Shown here piece by piece: positions 36,308 through 45,042 of a DNA stretch of 64,000 nucleotides (its first letter is position 1; the number at the start of each line of letters is the position of its first letter). Below the pieces are notes generated by a model, which was given only the letters and a program-made list of their open reading frames with translations, searched no databases and was not told the DNA's origin. The DNA comes from Sulfurospirillum sp. (GTDB lineage Bacteria > Campylobacterota > Campylobacteria > Campylobacterales > Sulfurospirillaceae). The stretch lies in contig JACUTU010000006.1 of NCBI GenBank assembly GCA_014859685.1, positions 1 through 64,000 on the forward strand, in the 5' to 3' direction. A program made the translations under genes and the position numbers.

Positions 36308-38196
36308 ATTTTTCCTTTTGGCAGGTGCATATCAAAACAACTTCCCTTGCCCAACTCGCTTTGTACTTTGATAAAACCATGGTGAAGATCCATAATCTTT
36401 TGAGAGATAGCAAGCCCAAGTCCTGTTCCTTTGATGGCTTCATTTTGATGTTCTTTTATTTGTGAAAAAGGTTTAAAAAGTTTTTCAAGCTGTTCACTTG
36501 AAAGACCAGGTCCCTCATCACAAACACTGATGATAACTTCTGCTTCATTTTCCTTACATGTAAGTGTTATTTTTTTACCTTGTGGTGTAAATTTAATCGA
36601 ATTTGAAAGCAGATTAAGCAACACTTGTCTGATAAGTTGCTCATCTGCTACCAATGTTTTGCCTGTAAAATTTTCTTGAGTTATGGATATATTTTTTTTA
36701 TTTGCTGCTGTTTCAACAAGTGTGCGTGTATTTGTCATAAAAGACTCAAGATCGATTTTTGCTGGATGTATTTCCATCTTGCCATCTTCTATCTTAGAGA
36801 AATCTAAGATATTGTTTACAAGTTCTAAAAGATGTTTGCCTGAAGTATAAATCTTTTCTATATAATTTTTCATACTCTCTTGTGGCATATCTGTTTTTTT
36901 CATCAAGATTTGAGAAAATCCTATGACTGCATTGAGCGGTGTTCGTAATTCATGGCTCATTGTGGCCAAAAAGGCACTTTTTGCTCTCTCGGCGGCTTGG
37001 GCTTCTGTGCGTGCATATTCGAGTTCACTGACATTTGTTAAGCTAGAGATGATAAATGTTTCTGTTTCTAATTGAACATGTTTTGCTTGGATTGAAAAAA
37101 TCAATTCATTGTTAAATTTGTCTTTCATTAAAACAAGATGAGAATTTTGTGGCTCTGATAATAAAATCTCTATCCATGTTTTCTCACCCATTATTTTATG
37201 TAAGTAACCCTCTTTAGGAATAAAAAGATCACAAATGCAATCGTGTTGTGAGAGAAAATCATTTTTATCAACAAAATTAAATATATCAAAAAAAGTTTGA
37301 TTGATCTGTATCATTTCAGCTCTACCATCATTCAAAGTGCTTAAAATAACGATATTGTTTTGAATATTAAAAAGAGTTTCTGCTCTTTGTGCTAATTTTC
37401 TTGCTTGCAAGGTTGCAAATTCTAATTGTTTATTGTTTTCCAAAATCTGCCTGATAACGATGGAGCCAAGGATAATTACAACCACCATAATCATAAAAGA
37501 AACAATAATTTGCAGTTTTTCATAGTATTGTGTTTCGATAAAAATATCTTTTTCAAGTTTATCAAGGTTATTTTTACTATCATAAAGCAGGCGATTTGCA
37601 TTTTCTTTCATACGGATAAATAAAGGAGAAATGCCTTTATAAAACATCTGTACTTCAAAGAGTTTATCGGCAACATCTGTTTGTGCAATCTTGCCACTAA
37701 TTAAATCATTTTTGAGTTCTATAATTTGATGCATTTCGCCAAATTTGTTTTCTATCGCTTGAAGTTTTGGCATAAGATCTATCGCTTCAAAAATAAAATT
37801 TACTTTATCTTTTGATACAAAAGTAATGATTTCTTTTGTATCATTTATACCAACTACATTGAGATCGATATAATTTTTTAAAGTTCCTCCGACTTCTAAT
37901 ATCCTAATTGCTTTTTTTATATCGGCGATCTCTTTTTGTATCTCTTTTTCGATAGTATTTAATCCTCGAATGTTGTAAACAGTTGCCATTTGATAGTAAT
38001 TCATTTGAATCATATCTATCTTTCTGACTATGTATTCGCCTATTTTATGCTTTGCAGATTCATTTTTAACATCTTGATCGAGGTTTTTAATGATATTTTC
38101 GAAAATCAAATGAAGCGCAATTATAGAGATAAATCCCAGTATAAAAACGCCCAAGAGTCCCAAAAGACTTTTTAAGAGATTGTTTTTATTTTTCAC
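36292..38196 (-). CDS. membrane-bound sensor histidine kinase with PAS-like domain
   Basis: A 634-residue kinase. Membrane helices at about 10-32 and 229-250 flank a 196-residue helical periplasmic sensor. A PAS-like domain spans about 272-392, then HisKA with His415 in MSHELRTP, and HATPase with NLLSNSIKFTPQG, DEGPGL and GTGLGL. There is no receiver, so it must pass phosphate to separate regulators such as those at 40160 and 40540. The C-terminal 230 residues are identical to those of the PAS kinase two genes upstream (see the duplicated block). The gene upstream encodes a periplasmic binding protein that could present ligand to the periplasmic domain. Confidence 0.9.
   Translation of the reverse strand: MKNKNNLLKSLLGLLGVFILGFISIIALHLIFENIIKNLDQDVKNESAKHKIGEYIVRKIDMIQMNYYQMATVYNIRGLNTIEKEIQKEIADIKKAIRILEVGGTLKNYIDLNVVGINDTKEIITFVSKDKVNFIFEAIDLMPKLQAIENKFGEMHQIIELKNDLISGKIAQTDVADKLFEVQMFYKGISPLFIRMKENANRLLYDSKNNLDKLEKDIFIETQYYEKLQIIVSFMIMVVVIILGSIVIRQILENNKQLEFATLQARKLAQRAETLFNIQNNIVILSTLNDGRAEMIQINQTFFDIFNFVDKNDFLSQHDCICDLFIPKEGYLHKIMGEKTWIEILLSEPQNSHLVLMKDKFNNELIFSIQAKHVQLETETFIISSLTNVSELEYARTEAQAAERAKSAFLATMSHELRTPLNAVIGFSQILMKKTDMPQESMKNYIEKIYTSGKHLLELVNNILDFSKIEDGKMEIHPAKIDLESFMTNTRTLVETAANKKNISITQENFTGKTLVADEQLIRQVLLNLLSNSIKFTPQGKKITLTCKENEAEVIISVCDEGPGLSSEQLEKLFKPFSQIKEHQNEAIKGTGLGLAISQKIMDLHHGFIKVQSELGKGSCFDMHLPKGKICNPK
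36325..37006 (-). repeat. 682-bp duplicated kinase-core block, copy A
   Basis: Apparently identical at the DNA level to 39056-39737 at a constant offset of 2731 bp, covering HisKA and HATPase from the EAQAAERAK linker to SCFDMH. Identity starts and ends sharply: to the left GCAG versus GAA, to the right GTGCGT versus TTTTGA. Even the TACATGTA site (36555) is shared. Confidence 0.9.
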
Positions 38197-38231
38197 CTAA
38201 AAATCCTGTTTGGTATTCAATAAAAGTTTCA

Positions 38232-39029
38232 TCAAAAAGATATTTTATCAAAATTTTTTCTATCCTCATCGTCTAAAAAGCCGTATTTGTAAAATACTTC
38301 TTGTCCTTCTTTGGAAGAGGCGTATTGCATAAACAATCGTACGAGCTCTTTATGTTTTGAAGTTTGCAAAAGATTTAAAACAAGCATTGCTTTTGGCGCA
38401 TCTTTTTCACTCAAAATTAAAGGTTCAACAAGTTTACTATTGTTATCCCAGAATGCGGTTGCATACCAGTTTAAAATAATATCTGCATCATCTTTTATTA
38501 ATGAATGTGTGAGTGTTCTTGAATCTGGAGAAAGAAAAATGGCATTGAGCATCGCCTCTTGAAAATTTCCATAGCGTGAAAGAATTTTTTTAGTTGCATT
38601 GCCTACACTACCGCTTGAGGCATTACCTAAAACGACTCGTAAGTCTTGACGCGTTAATTCATCAAGGCTAGCTTTTATATTTTTTGGATTACCTTTTTTG
38701 ACTACTAGTGCCATCTTGTTAAAACCTACAAAAACCCCCTCCAAAAGAAGTCCCTCTTTGAGATTTTCTTTTCTATAACTCAAAGAACCTGGAAAATACA
38801 AATCTCCAACTTGACTCATCTTGAGACTATCATAGAGATCTTTGCTGCCTCCTTGTAAAATTTTGATTTTGCAATTGTGCATTTTTTCAAAATTTTTTGC
38901 CAATTCATCGATAGGTTTTACCATCGTGATACCTATGTAAAAAAGTAGCTCTTTTTGCTCTTTTGCAAAAAGATTGATACTTAAAGCAAGCAGTATACAA
39001 GCTGCGAGTAGTTTTTTTGAAAAATTCAT
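38232..39029 (-). CDS. periplasmic ModA-like substrate-binding protein within the kinase cluster
   Basis: A 265-residue exported protein: signal peptide 1-22 (ending LFAKEQ) and a type 2 periplasmic binding fold. It has FYIGITMVKPIDELAKNF at the start, LQGGSKDLYDSL, and VVLGNASSGSVGNATKKIL in the hinge-side ligand region, most like the molybdate/phosphate-type oxyanion binders. No ABC permease or ATPase is near. It overlaps the PAS kinase gene by 4 bp and is 35 bp before the membrane kinase gene. That context suggests a sensory co-receptor role rather than transport; this is inference. Confidence 0.8.
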   Translation of the reverse strand: MNFSKKLLAACILLALSINLFAKEQKELLFYIGITMVKPIDELAKNFEKMHNCKIKILQGGSKDLYDSLKMSQVGDLYFPGSLSYRKENLKEGLLLEGVFVGFNKMALVVKKGNPKNIKASLDELTRQDLRVVLGNASSGSVGNATKKILSRYGNFQEAMLNAIFLSPDSRTLTHSLIKDDADIILNWYATAFWDNNSKLVEPLILSEKDAPKAMLVLNLLQTSKHKELVRLFMQYASSKEGQEVFYKYGFLDDEDRKNFDKISF

Positions 39030-40153
39030 AAATTCTCCTTTGTGTATTTTATGAAGTGCATATCAAAACAACTTCCCTTGCCCAACTCGCTTTGTACTTT
39101 GATAAAACCATGGTGAAGATCCATAATCTTTTGAGAGATAGCAAGCCCAAGTCCTGTTCCTTTGATGGCTTCATTTTGATGTTCTTTTATTTGTGAAAAA
39201 GGTTTAAAAAGTTTTTCAAGCTGTTCACTTGAAAGACCAGGTCCCTCATCACAAACACTGATGATAACTTCTGCTTCATTTTCCTTACATGTAAGTGTTA
39301 TTTTTTTACCTTGTGGTGTAAATTTAATCGAATTTGAAAGCAGATTAAGCAACACTTGTCTGATAAGTTGCTCATCTGCTACCAATGTTTTGCCTGTAAA
39401 ATTTTCTTGAGTTATGGATATATTTTTTTTATTTGCTGCTGTTTCAACAAGTGTGCGTGTATTTGTCATAAAAGACTCAAGATCGATTTTTGCTGGATGT
39501 ATTTCCATCTTGCCATCTTCTATCTTAGAGAAATCTAAGATATTGTTTACAAGTTCTAAAAGATGTTTGCCTGAAGTATAAATCTTTTCTATATAATTTT
39601 TCATACTCTCTTGTGGCATATCTGTTTTTTTCATCAAGATTTGAGAAAATCCTATGACTGCATTGAGCGGTGTTCGTAATTCATGGCTCATTGTGGCCAA
39701 AAAGGCACTTTTTGCTCTCTCGGCGGCTTGGGCTTCTTTTTGAGCTTTGATAAGATTTGTGATATCATCTCGAATCGCAACATAGCCTGTTATATTTTCT
39801 TTGTAATCTAAAAGAGGAAAAACGGTTGCATCAACAAAATAACTACCTCCCATTTTATGCTTGTTTTGCACGATGCCATGCCAAATCTGTTTTGCTTGGA
39901 TAGTTTGCCACAAATTTTTAAATACAGCAGATGGCATATCCGGATGACGCACAATACTGTGCGGTTTACCTATAAGTTCTTTTTTTGTGTATCCAGATAT
40001 CTTACAAAAAAGTTCATTTGCATTGGTGATAATTCCTCGCGGGTCAGTTTCGGAGATGATATAAGAGTGATCCATCGCCTTTTTATACTGGGTAAGAATG
40101 ACAAGAGAATTATCTTTTATATCTGTGAAATTTTGCACATTTTTTTGGCTCAT
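39026..40153 (-). CDS. PAS-domain sensor histidine kinase (soluble)
   Basis: A 375-residue kinase with no membrane helix. The PAS domain (about 28-135) has the Aer-like core IVRHPDMPSAVFKNLWQTI and a PAC end (GYVAIRDDITN). HisKA His157 and the HATPase motifs follow. From residue 140 it is identical to the membrane kinase at 36292. A redox or oxygen-sensing role would fit the Aer-like PAS, but cofactor residues cannot be verified. Phosphate is probably passed to the receiver encoded immediately upstream. Confidence 0.9.
   Translation of the reverse strand: MSQKNVQNFTDIKDNSLVILTQYKKAMDHSYIISETDPRGIITNANELFCKISGYTKKELIGKPHSIVRHPDMPSAVFKNLWQTIQAKQIWHGIVQNKHKMGGSYFVDATVFPLLDYKENITGYVAIRDDITNLIKAQKEAQAAERAKSAFLATMSHELRTPLNAVIGFSQILMKKTDMPQESMKNYIEKIYTSGKHLLELVNNILDFSKIEDGKMEIHPAKIDLESFMTNTRTLVETAANKKNISITQENFTGKTLVADEQLIRQVLLNLLSNSIKFTPQGKKITLTCKENEAEVIISVCDEGPGLSSEQLEKLFKPFSQIKEHQNEAIKGTGLGLAISQKIMDLHHGFIKVQSELGKGSCFDMHFIKYTKENL
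39056..39737 (-). repeat. 682-bp duplicated kinase-core block, copy B
   Basis: The partner of 36325-37006, in direct orientation 2731 bp away. The pair flanks the binding-protein gene and the N-terminal half of the membrane kinase, so recombination between copies would excise about 2.7 kb and leave one fused kinase. Confidence 0.9.
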
Positions 40154-40159
40154 ATGTAC

Positions 40160-40543
40160 TCAACTCTCAGCGCTGTTTTTGTTTGTAAGATATTTATCTA
40201 AAACCACTTCCAGCTCTCCCATGTCAATAGGTTTTGAGATGTATCCATCAAAACCGGCAAGCAAAGTTTTTTCCTTGTCGCCTTGAATCGCAAAAGCAGT
40301 TACTGCAACAGTGGGTGTTTGTAGTCTTAAATCTTCTCGTATTTTTTTGATGAGTTCATAGCCATCAAGTATAGGCATATTTATATCGCTCAAGATAAGA
40401 TTGAAGCTCTTTGTTTGTAGTATCTCGTAGGCAATCTGACCATTAGTGGCTGTTGTTATGTTTGCATCTGGATAAAAGATCCCGATCATCTCTTCAATTA
40501 CCATAAGATTGAACTCTTCATCTTCAACAAGTAAAATTTTCAT
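40160..40543 (-). CDS. single-domain response regulator (CheY-like receiver)
   Basis: A 127-residue receiver with acidic pocket VEDEE at 6-10, phosphoacceptor Asp53 in LILSDINMP, Thr in VAVTAFA and Lys in ISKPID. It has no output domain, so it is either a phosphorelay intermediate or acts by protein binding. Its start overlaps the HD-GYP regulator stop by 4 bp, and its stop is 7 bp before the PAS kinase start. Confidence 0.9.
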   Translation of the reverse strand: MKILLVEDEEFNLMVIEEMIGIFYPDANITTATNGQIAYEILQTKSFNLILSDINMPILDGYELIKKIREDLRLQTPTVAVTAFAIQGDKEKTLLAGFDGYISKPIDMGELEVVLDKYLTNKNSAES

Positions 40544-41646
40544 CTATACTCCTCAAGTAAATTTAGGATATGTGGCATTTCATCAAGATCTGGCAGCGCT
40601 TTTTGTATCTGCAAAAATTGTTCAATATTGTCTATAAAAAGATCAAGTAGATTTGCATCAAAGTGCGTTCCTCTACCTTCTTTGAGGATATTTAGCACTT
40701 TATCTAATGCAAAAGCTTCTTTATAAACTCTTTTGGATGAGAGTGCGTCAAATACATCAGCGATGGCAACGATTCTTGCATTTATGTCGATCTGCTCACC
40801 TGCAATCCTATTTGGATAACCACTGCCATCGTATTTTTCGTGATGTTGTGTAGCGATGATTTGACCTAGAGCTATGATGGGGTATTTTTGTCCATTGGCA
40901 AGCATTAAACCACCGATAGTGGTATGTTCTTGCATAAGCCTAAACTCTTTGTCGTCTAGTTTTCCAGGTTTGAGCAAGATAGCATCTGGTATGCCTATCT
41001 TGCCGATGTCATGCAATGGCGAAGCGTATAAAAGGAGTTGTTCTGCTTGTGCGTCCATGCCACTGAGTTTTCCTAAAAGTGCTGAGTAAGCACTCATGCG
41101 TTTGATATGCATTCCAGTTTCAAGATCCCTGTATTCACTTGCCATACCAAGTCGCAATGAAATCTCATATTCTGTTTCTTTGGCCAAGTTAAGGGCTTTG
41201 TTTAACTCTTCTGTTCTTGTAGCAACAAGAGCATCAAGATTTTTATTGATTATATCGAGTTGTTTGTGGGCTTTGTAAGATTTGGCGTGATTGATTGTGC
41301 GGAGTTTTAACTCTTCAACATCAACAGGTTTTGCTAAAAAATCATTTGCACCGAGTGCAAGTGCTGTGTGTTTTTCTTCACTATTTGCTGTTACAACGAT
41401 GATAGGTATCTCACAAAGTTTCGGGTCATCTTTGATGATCTTAAGTGCTTCAAGACCATTTAAAACAGGCATTCGTAAATCAAGCAAAACAACTTCAGCA
41501 TCGCAAGTTTGTAGTTTTTCAAGTGCATCTTGACCATTTATGGCTTGCGTGAGTTGTATTTGTGGGATATCTAAAAATGCAAGTTCAATCAAGTCTAAAT
41601 TAAATGGTTCATCATCAACTGCCAAAACATTTATAGTTTCCATCAT
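40540..41646 (-). CDS. response regulator with HD-GYP cyclic-di-GMP phosphodiesterase domain
   Basis: A 368-residue protein. The receiver occupies 1-125 with Asp56 in LLDLRMP and Lys in FLAKPVD. A coiled linker follows, then HD-GYP with ASPLHDIGKIGIPD, an intact HHEKYDGSGYP, and ADVFDALSSKRVYKE. With all catalytic motifs present it should hydrolyse cyclic di-GMP. It is the first gene of the minus-strand signalling cluster and its only recognisable enzymatic output. A longer frame from 41709 exists; the ATG pair at 41646/41643 after TTGGGGTT gives the normal receiver start. Confidence 0.92.
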   Translation of the reverse strand: MMETINVLAVDDEPFNLDLIELAFLDIPQIQLTQAINGQDALEKLQTCDAEVVLLDLRMPVLNGLEALKIIKDDPKLCEIPIIVVTANSEEKHTALALGANDFLAKPVDVEELKLRTINHAKSYKAHKQLDIINKNLDALVATRTEELNKALNLAKETEYEISLRLGMASEYRDLETGMHIKRMSAYSALLGKLSGMDAQAEQLLLYASPLHDIGKIGIPDAILLKPGKLDDKEFRLMQEHTTIGGLMLANGQKYPIIALGQIIATQHHEKYDGSGYPNRIAGEQIDINARIVAIADVFDALSSKRVYKEAFALDKVLNILKEGRGTHFDANLLDLFIDNIEQFLQIQKALPDLDEMPHILNLLEEYR

Positions 41647-41750
41647 AACCCCAATAAAATATTTTTCTTTAAAAGTCACTTGCAAAGACTTTAAAGGATA
41701 TTGTATCAAATATACCTTTTAAAAACCATACGCACATTTGGTATTTTATT

Positions 41751-41767
41751 TGAGTGCGTAACACTAG
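41751..41767 (+). repeat. remnant of the MITE-like repeat end
   Basis: TGAGTGCGTAACACTAG matches only the right end of the dispersed repeat (TTTAGTGCGTAACATCA). It lies between the divergent HD-GYP and bioD genes. Confidence 0.4.
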
Positions 41768-41807
41768 ATAAAATTAAAATTAATTTTTGCTCAACCCTTT
41801 CATATGC

Positions 41808-41813
41808 TACAAT
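41808..41813 (+). promoter_or_regulatory. candidate extended -10 box for bioD
   Basis: TACAAT preceded by TATGC, giving an extended -10 form, 30 bp upstream of the bioD ATG. No -35 is evident. The motif position fits a normal leader length. Confidence 0.35.
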
Positions 41814-41842
41814 ATCAGCTCAAAATAAAGTAAAGAAGTATA

Positions 41843-42487
41843 ATGCAGACTAAAACTATTTTTATCACAGCTACAAACACGGATGTTGGCAAAACATATG
41901 CCACATGTAAGCTTATACAAGAGTTTGCGAAAAGAGGGTTTCGTGTGGGAGTTTTTAAGCCTATTGAAACAGGTGTAATCGATAAACCACTTGATGGAAC
42001 TCTGCTTTTAGAGTACGCACAACGGGTAAATCCAGCTTTAAAAATGCTTACATGTAAGGATATAGTCCCTTTCCAATTTTCACTAGCAGCGGCACCATTT
42101 GTAGCAAAAGCACAAGATTCTATCGATAAAAAACTCTTGAAAACTAGTTTTGAGAAAATCGCAAAACACTGCGATATCGTCCTTATAGAAGGTGCGGGCG
42201 GATTGATGGTGCCTATCGATGAGGATTTTTACATGTATCATTTGATCAAAGAGTTTGATGCGAAAACGCTTCTCGTAACGCATGCAAATCTAGGTTGCAT
42301 TCATGACACGCTTTTAAATTTACAATTTTTGCAAAGCTTACATGTGGCACATGAATGGTGTGTCAATTTCAAAGACAATGAAGAGAAGTTTATGAGCGAG
42401 ACAATGCCCTTTTATGCAAGCCATTTTGATACGGTGTTTACACTGCAATATGACCTTGAAAAAATTGTTAATAAACTCCTTATATAA
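41843..42487 (+). CDS. bioD: dethiobiotin synthetase BioD
   Basis: Forms the ureido ring of dethiobiotin from DAPA, CO2 and ATP. The 214-residue protein has the modified P-loop ITATNTDVGKTYA at 8-20, FKPIETGV with the carbamate-binding Lys, and VLIEGAGGLMVPI. It is consistent with the BioF-like gene at 12218 as the preceding pathway step. It contains two TACATGTA sites plus variants, giving TCK twice. Confidence 0.9.
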   Translation: MQTKTIFITATNTDVGKTYATCKLIQEFAKRGFRVGVFKPIETGVIDKPLDGTLLLEYAQRVNPALKMLTCKDIVPFQFSLAAAPFVAKAQDSIDKKLLKTSFEKIAKHCDIVLIEGAGGLMVPIDEDFYMYHLIKEFDAKTLLVTHANLGCIHDTLLNLQFLQSLHVAHEWCVNFKDNEEKFMSETMPFYASHFDTVFTLQYDLEKIVNKLLI

Positions 42488-42507
42488 TAAAATTTAAATA
42501 TGATTAA

Positions 42508-42597
42508 CTGACCTTACGCACTTTTGTAATAAAGTTCGTAAATACCTCTAATTTTCTCGAAAAGTACCCTTTTCGTAACTTTAGTGTGTAACATCAA
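42508..42597 (+). repeat. MITE-like dispersed repeat, copy 3 (short form)
   Basis: About 90 bp, CTGACCTTACGCACTTTTG to TTTAGTGTGTAACATCA. It keeps the CGAAAAGTACCCTTTTCG hairpin but lacks the GC-rich GGACATTTGTCC arm found in copies 2 and 6. It lies between bioD and htpX. Confidence 0.85.
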
Positions 42598-42622
42598 TGA
42601 TTAAATTGTTCAGGAGTATAAA

Positions 42623-43543
42623 ATGGAACAGGTAAAAACAGTCGGTCTTTTAGTTTTTTTAACCCTAATTTTTGTATTTATCGGCAATCTTTTTGGTGGG
42701 CAAAGCGGTATGCTTATAGCACTTTTACTCGCAGGCGGTATGAATTTTTATGCGTATTATTTTTCAGATAAGATGGTTTTAGCACATTATAAAGGCGTAC
42801 AAGTGAACCGCACGAATGCAAGTGGACTCTATGCAATTGTGGAACGACTTGCTACAAAAGCCAATCTTCCTATGCCAAAAGTGTACATTGTCCCACAATC
42901 TGCCCCCAATGCGTTTGCAACAGGACGCAACCCGCAAAATGCAGCGGTGGCAGTTACTGAGGGGTTGCTTGATCTTTTAAACGATGAAGAGATAGAGGGC
43001 GTGATTGCACATGAACTCTCACATGTAAGGCATTATGATATTCTTATAGGCACGATTGCTGCCACTTTTGCAGGTGCGATTGCGTTTATTGCAAATATCT
43101 TACAGTTTGGTGCAATATTTGGCTCAAGAGAGAAAACTAGCAATCCTTTTTTGATGCTTGCTATGGCGATTGTGTTGCCAATAGCTGCGATGCTTATCCA
43201 AATGAGTGTGAGTAGAAATCGTGAATATATGGCAGATGAAGGAGCAGCACGACTTACCAAAAATCCTCAGTGGCTACAAAGTGCTTTGGTGAAATTGGAA
43301 AATTATGCGAAAAAAATTCCGATGCAAGAAGCTACTCCAGCCACAGCACATATGATGATCATCAATCCTTTTACAAAGTCAAATTTTTCCATGCAAACGC
43401 TCTTTCAAACACATCCAAGTGTGAGCGAGCGAGTTGTGAGATTGGAGAATTTAAAAAATGAATTGGGGATTTTTGATACGGATAAAAAAGCAAAACAAAA
43501 AAATGCAGGAGTGTACGATAGAGCTTTTGTAAGAAGAGCCTAA
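42623..43543 (+). CDS. htpX: membrane-bound zinc metalloprotease HtpX
   Basis: A 306-residue M48 protease that degrades misfolded membrane proteins. Two N-terminal helices (about 8-24 and 28-45) precede the zinc motif [10 protein letters not shown] at about 131-140 and two further helices. The third ligand Glu lies in [14 protein letters not shown] short GTG-free ATG start follows TCAGGAG. A CACATGTA variant lies inside the HExxH codons. Confidence 0.93.
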   Translation: MEQVKTVGLLVFLTLIFVFIGNLFGGQSGMLIALLLAGGMNFYAYYFSDKMVLAHYKGVQVNRTNASGLYAIVERLATKANLPMPKVYIVPQSAPNAFATGRNPQNAAVAVTEGLLDLLNDEEIEGVIAHELSHVRHYDILIGTIAATFAGAIAFIANILQFGAIFGSREKTSNPFLMLAMAIVLPIAAMLIQMSVSRNREYMADEGAARLTKNPQWLQSALVKLENYAKKIPMQEATPATAHMMIINPFTKSNFSMQTLFQTHPSVSERVVRLENLKNELGIFDTDKKAKQKNAGVYDRAFVRRA

Positions 43544-43553
43544 AAGACTCTTC

Positions 43554-43580
43554 TTAACTTTAGTGCGTAACATCACTTAG
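43554..43580 (+). repeat. remnant of the MITE-like repeat end beside glycine-zipper gene 2
   Basis: AACTTTAGTGCGTAACATCACTTAG contains the right end of the dispersed repeat, 10-30 bp after the htpX stop, running into the stop codon of the glycine-zipper gene. The same ATCACTTAGTA junction is found at 33331-33342 beside paralogue 1. Confidence 0.55.
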
Positions 43581-44065
43581 TAATTTACGCTGATAGTTAC
43601 ATCGATGCGATCAAGTGCGCGGTCACTGTATTTTGTGATCGTTTTACCTTTGTAATTTGCAATATTTTTATAACCTACAAGTTTTTCAGCACTATTTTCT
43701 TGATACTTTGTAACGCAGCGTCTTTGCATGGAACTTGATGGTCTTGAACCCTCAGAGAGATTTTTGCCAACAAGTGTTCCTGCTATAGCTCCGCCCACAG
43801 TTGCAACGGTTTTGCCATTGCCTCCGCCTATTTGATTGCCTAAAATTCCTCCAGCAATGCCTCCTATCAAAGCACCGATAGGACTTTCGCTTGAGCCATT
43901 TTGTGTTACTTCTTCATCCCAGCACTCTTGATATGGCGTTCTTGTGGTAATGGTTTTATAGATAGGCTCACTTTTGATGACATCTACCCTCTCTTGATAG
44001 CTGATAGATTCAGCTGCTAAAAATGTACCAAAAACTAAAATTGGTAAAAGTGTAAGTTTTTTCAT
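43577..44065 (-). CDS. glycine-zipper 2TM surface protein, paralogue 2
   Basis: A 162-residue exported protein with signal peptide 1-18, a PYQECWDEEV segment, the zipper IGGIAGGILGNQIGGGNGK...VGGAIAGTLVG and a C-terminal part with YKNIANYKGK. It is clearly homologous to the protein at 33337-33849 along its whole length, including the paired cysteines. Function unknown. Confidence 0.8.
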   Translation of the reverse strand: MKKLTLLPILVFGTFLAAESISYQERVDVIKSEPIYKTITTRTPYQECWDEEVTQNGSSESPIGALIGGIAGGILGNQIGGGNGKTVATVGGAIAGTLVGKNLSEGSRPSSSMQRRCVTKYQENSAEKLVGYKNIANYKGKTITKYSDRALDRIDVTISVNY

Positions 44066-44166
44066 GAAATCTCCTTTAAATAGAATTTTACAAAATAAGC
44101 ATAAACGGAGTGTTAATTAAGAGAAAAATTGGTAAAATCTTTCCAAATTTCTCTAAGGTTTGAACA

Positions 44167-45042
44167 TTGCAACATTTAATAACTACCCGTGATTTTACCA
44201 CACAAGAGATTAAGGCACTATTTGAAAGAGCAGAGGTTTTTAGTGATGAAAAACAAAGAGATATCCTTGCTGGCAAGATGATCATCACTATTTTCTTTGA
44301 AAATTCCACAAGAACGAGAAGTAGTTTTGAAGTCGCTGCGAAACGACTAGGGGCGCAAGTTGTAAGTTTGGATGTTTCTAGGAGTTCCTCAAGCAAGGGA
44401 GAAACACTTTTTGATACAGCAGCAAATCTCGATGCTATGGGGCCTGATGCTATAGTGGTTCGCCATAAAAATGCAGGCGTACCGCATATTCTTGCAAATT
44501 ATGTACACTGTCCTATCCTCAATGGGGGAGATGGTTCGCACGCACATCCTACGCAAGCTTTGCTCGATCTTTTGACTATAACGCGTTATTTTCCAGATCC
44601 AACAGGCAAAAAAATTGCCATCGTTGGAGATATCAAAAACTCTCGTGTTGCCAATAGCAATATAGAGTTACTCACCCGATTTGGGCTAGAAGTGATTCTT
44701 GTTGCCCCGCCGCATTTTTTACCAGAAACAAATTTACCCACAAGCCATAATATCAAAGAGGTCATAGGCGAGGTGGATATCATTATGAGTCTTCGTACGC
44801 AAACAGAGCGACACCAAAATCAGATATATGGTTCGCTAAAAGATTATGCACTTGATTTTTGCATCACAAAAGAGTTAGTGGGTGAACGAGATATCATCTT
44901 GTTGCATCCAGGCCCTGTGCATAGAAATGTAGATATTGATGATGCAATGCTCCGAGATTCCCGTTGCAAAATCCTTGAGCAAGTCAAAAATGGTGTAATC
45001 TTGCGTATGGCTGTTTTGGAGAAATTGATTGGTCATTCTTGA
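44167..45042 (+). CDS. pyrB: aspartate carbamoyltransferase catalytic subunit PyrB
   Basis: The committed step of pyrimidine synthesis, joining carbamoyl phosphate and aspartate. The 291-residue protein has [19 protein letters not shown] for carbamoyl phosphate, [16 protein letters not shown] and [12 protein letters not shown]. The start is TTG at 44167 after TAAGG, giving [10 protein letters not shown], the normal N-terminus. It overlaps pabB by 14 bp. In C. jejuni pyrB precedes pepF; here pabB and pabC lie between. Confidence 0.96.
   Translation: MQHLITTRDFTTQEIKALFERAEVFSDEKQRDILAGKMIITIFFENSTRTRSSFEVAAKRLGAQVVSLDVSRSSSSKGETLFDTAANLDAMGPDAIVVRHKNAGVPHILANYVHCPILNGGDGSHAHPTQALLDLLTITRYFPDPTGKKIAIVGDIKNSRVANSNIELLTRFGLEVILVAPPHFLPETNLPTSHNIKEVIGEVDIIMSLRTQTERHQNQIYGSLKDYALDFCITKELVGERDIILLHPGPVHRNVDIDDAMLRDSRCKILEQVKNGVILRMAVLEKLIGHS

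Noticed and set aside
36300-40153. Identical kinase block as a simple assembly error
   Set aside because: Flanks differ on both sides of both copies and each copy continues an intact, distinct gene, so real duplication is more likely; long reads would settle it.
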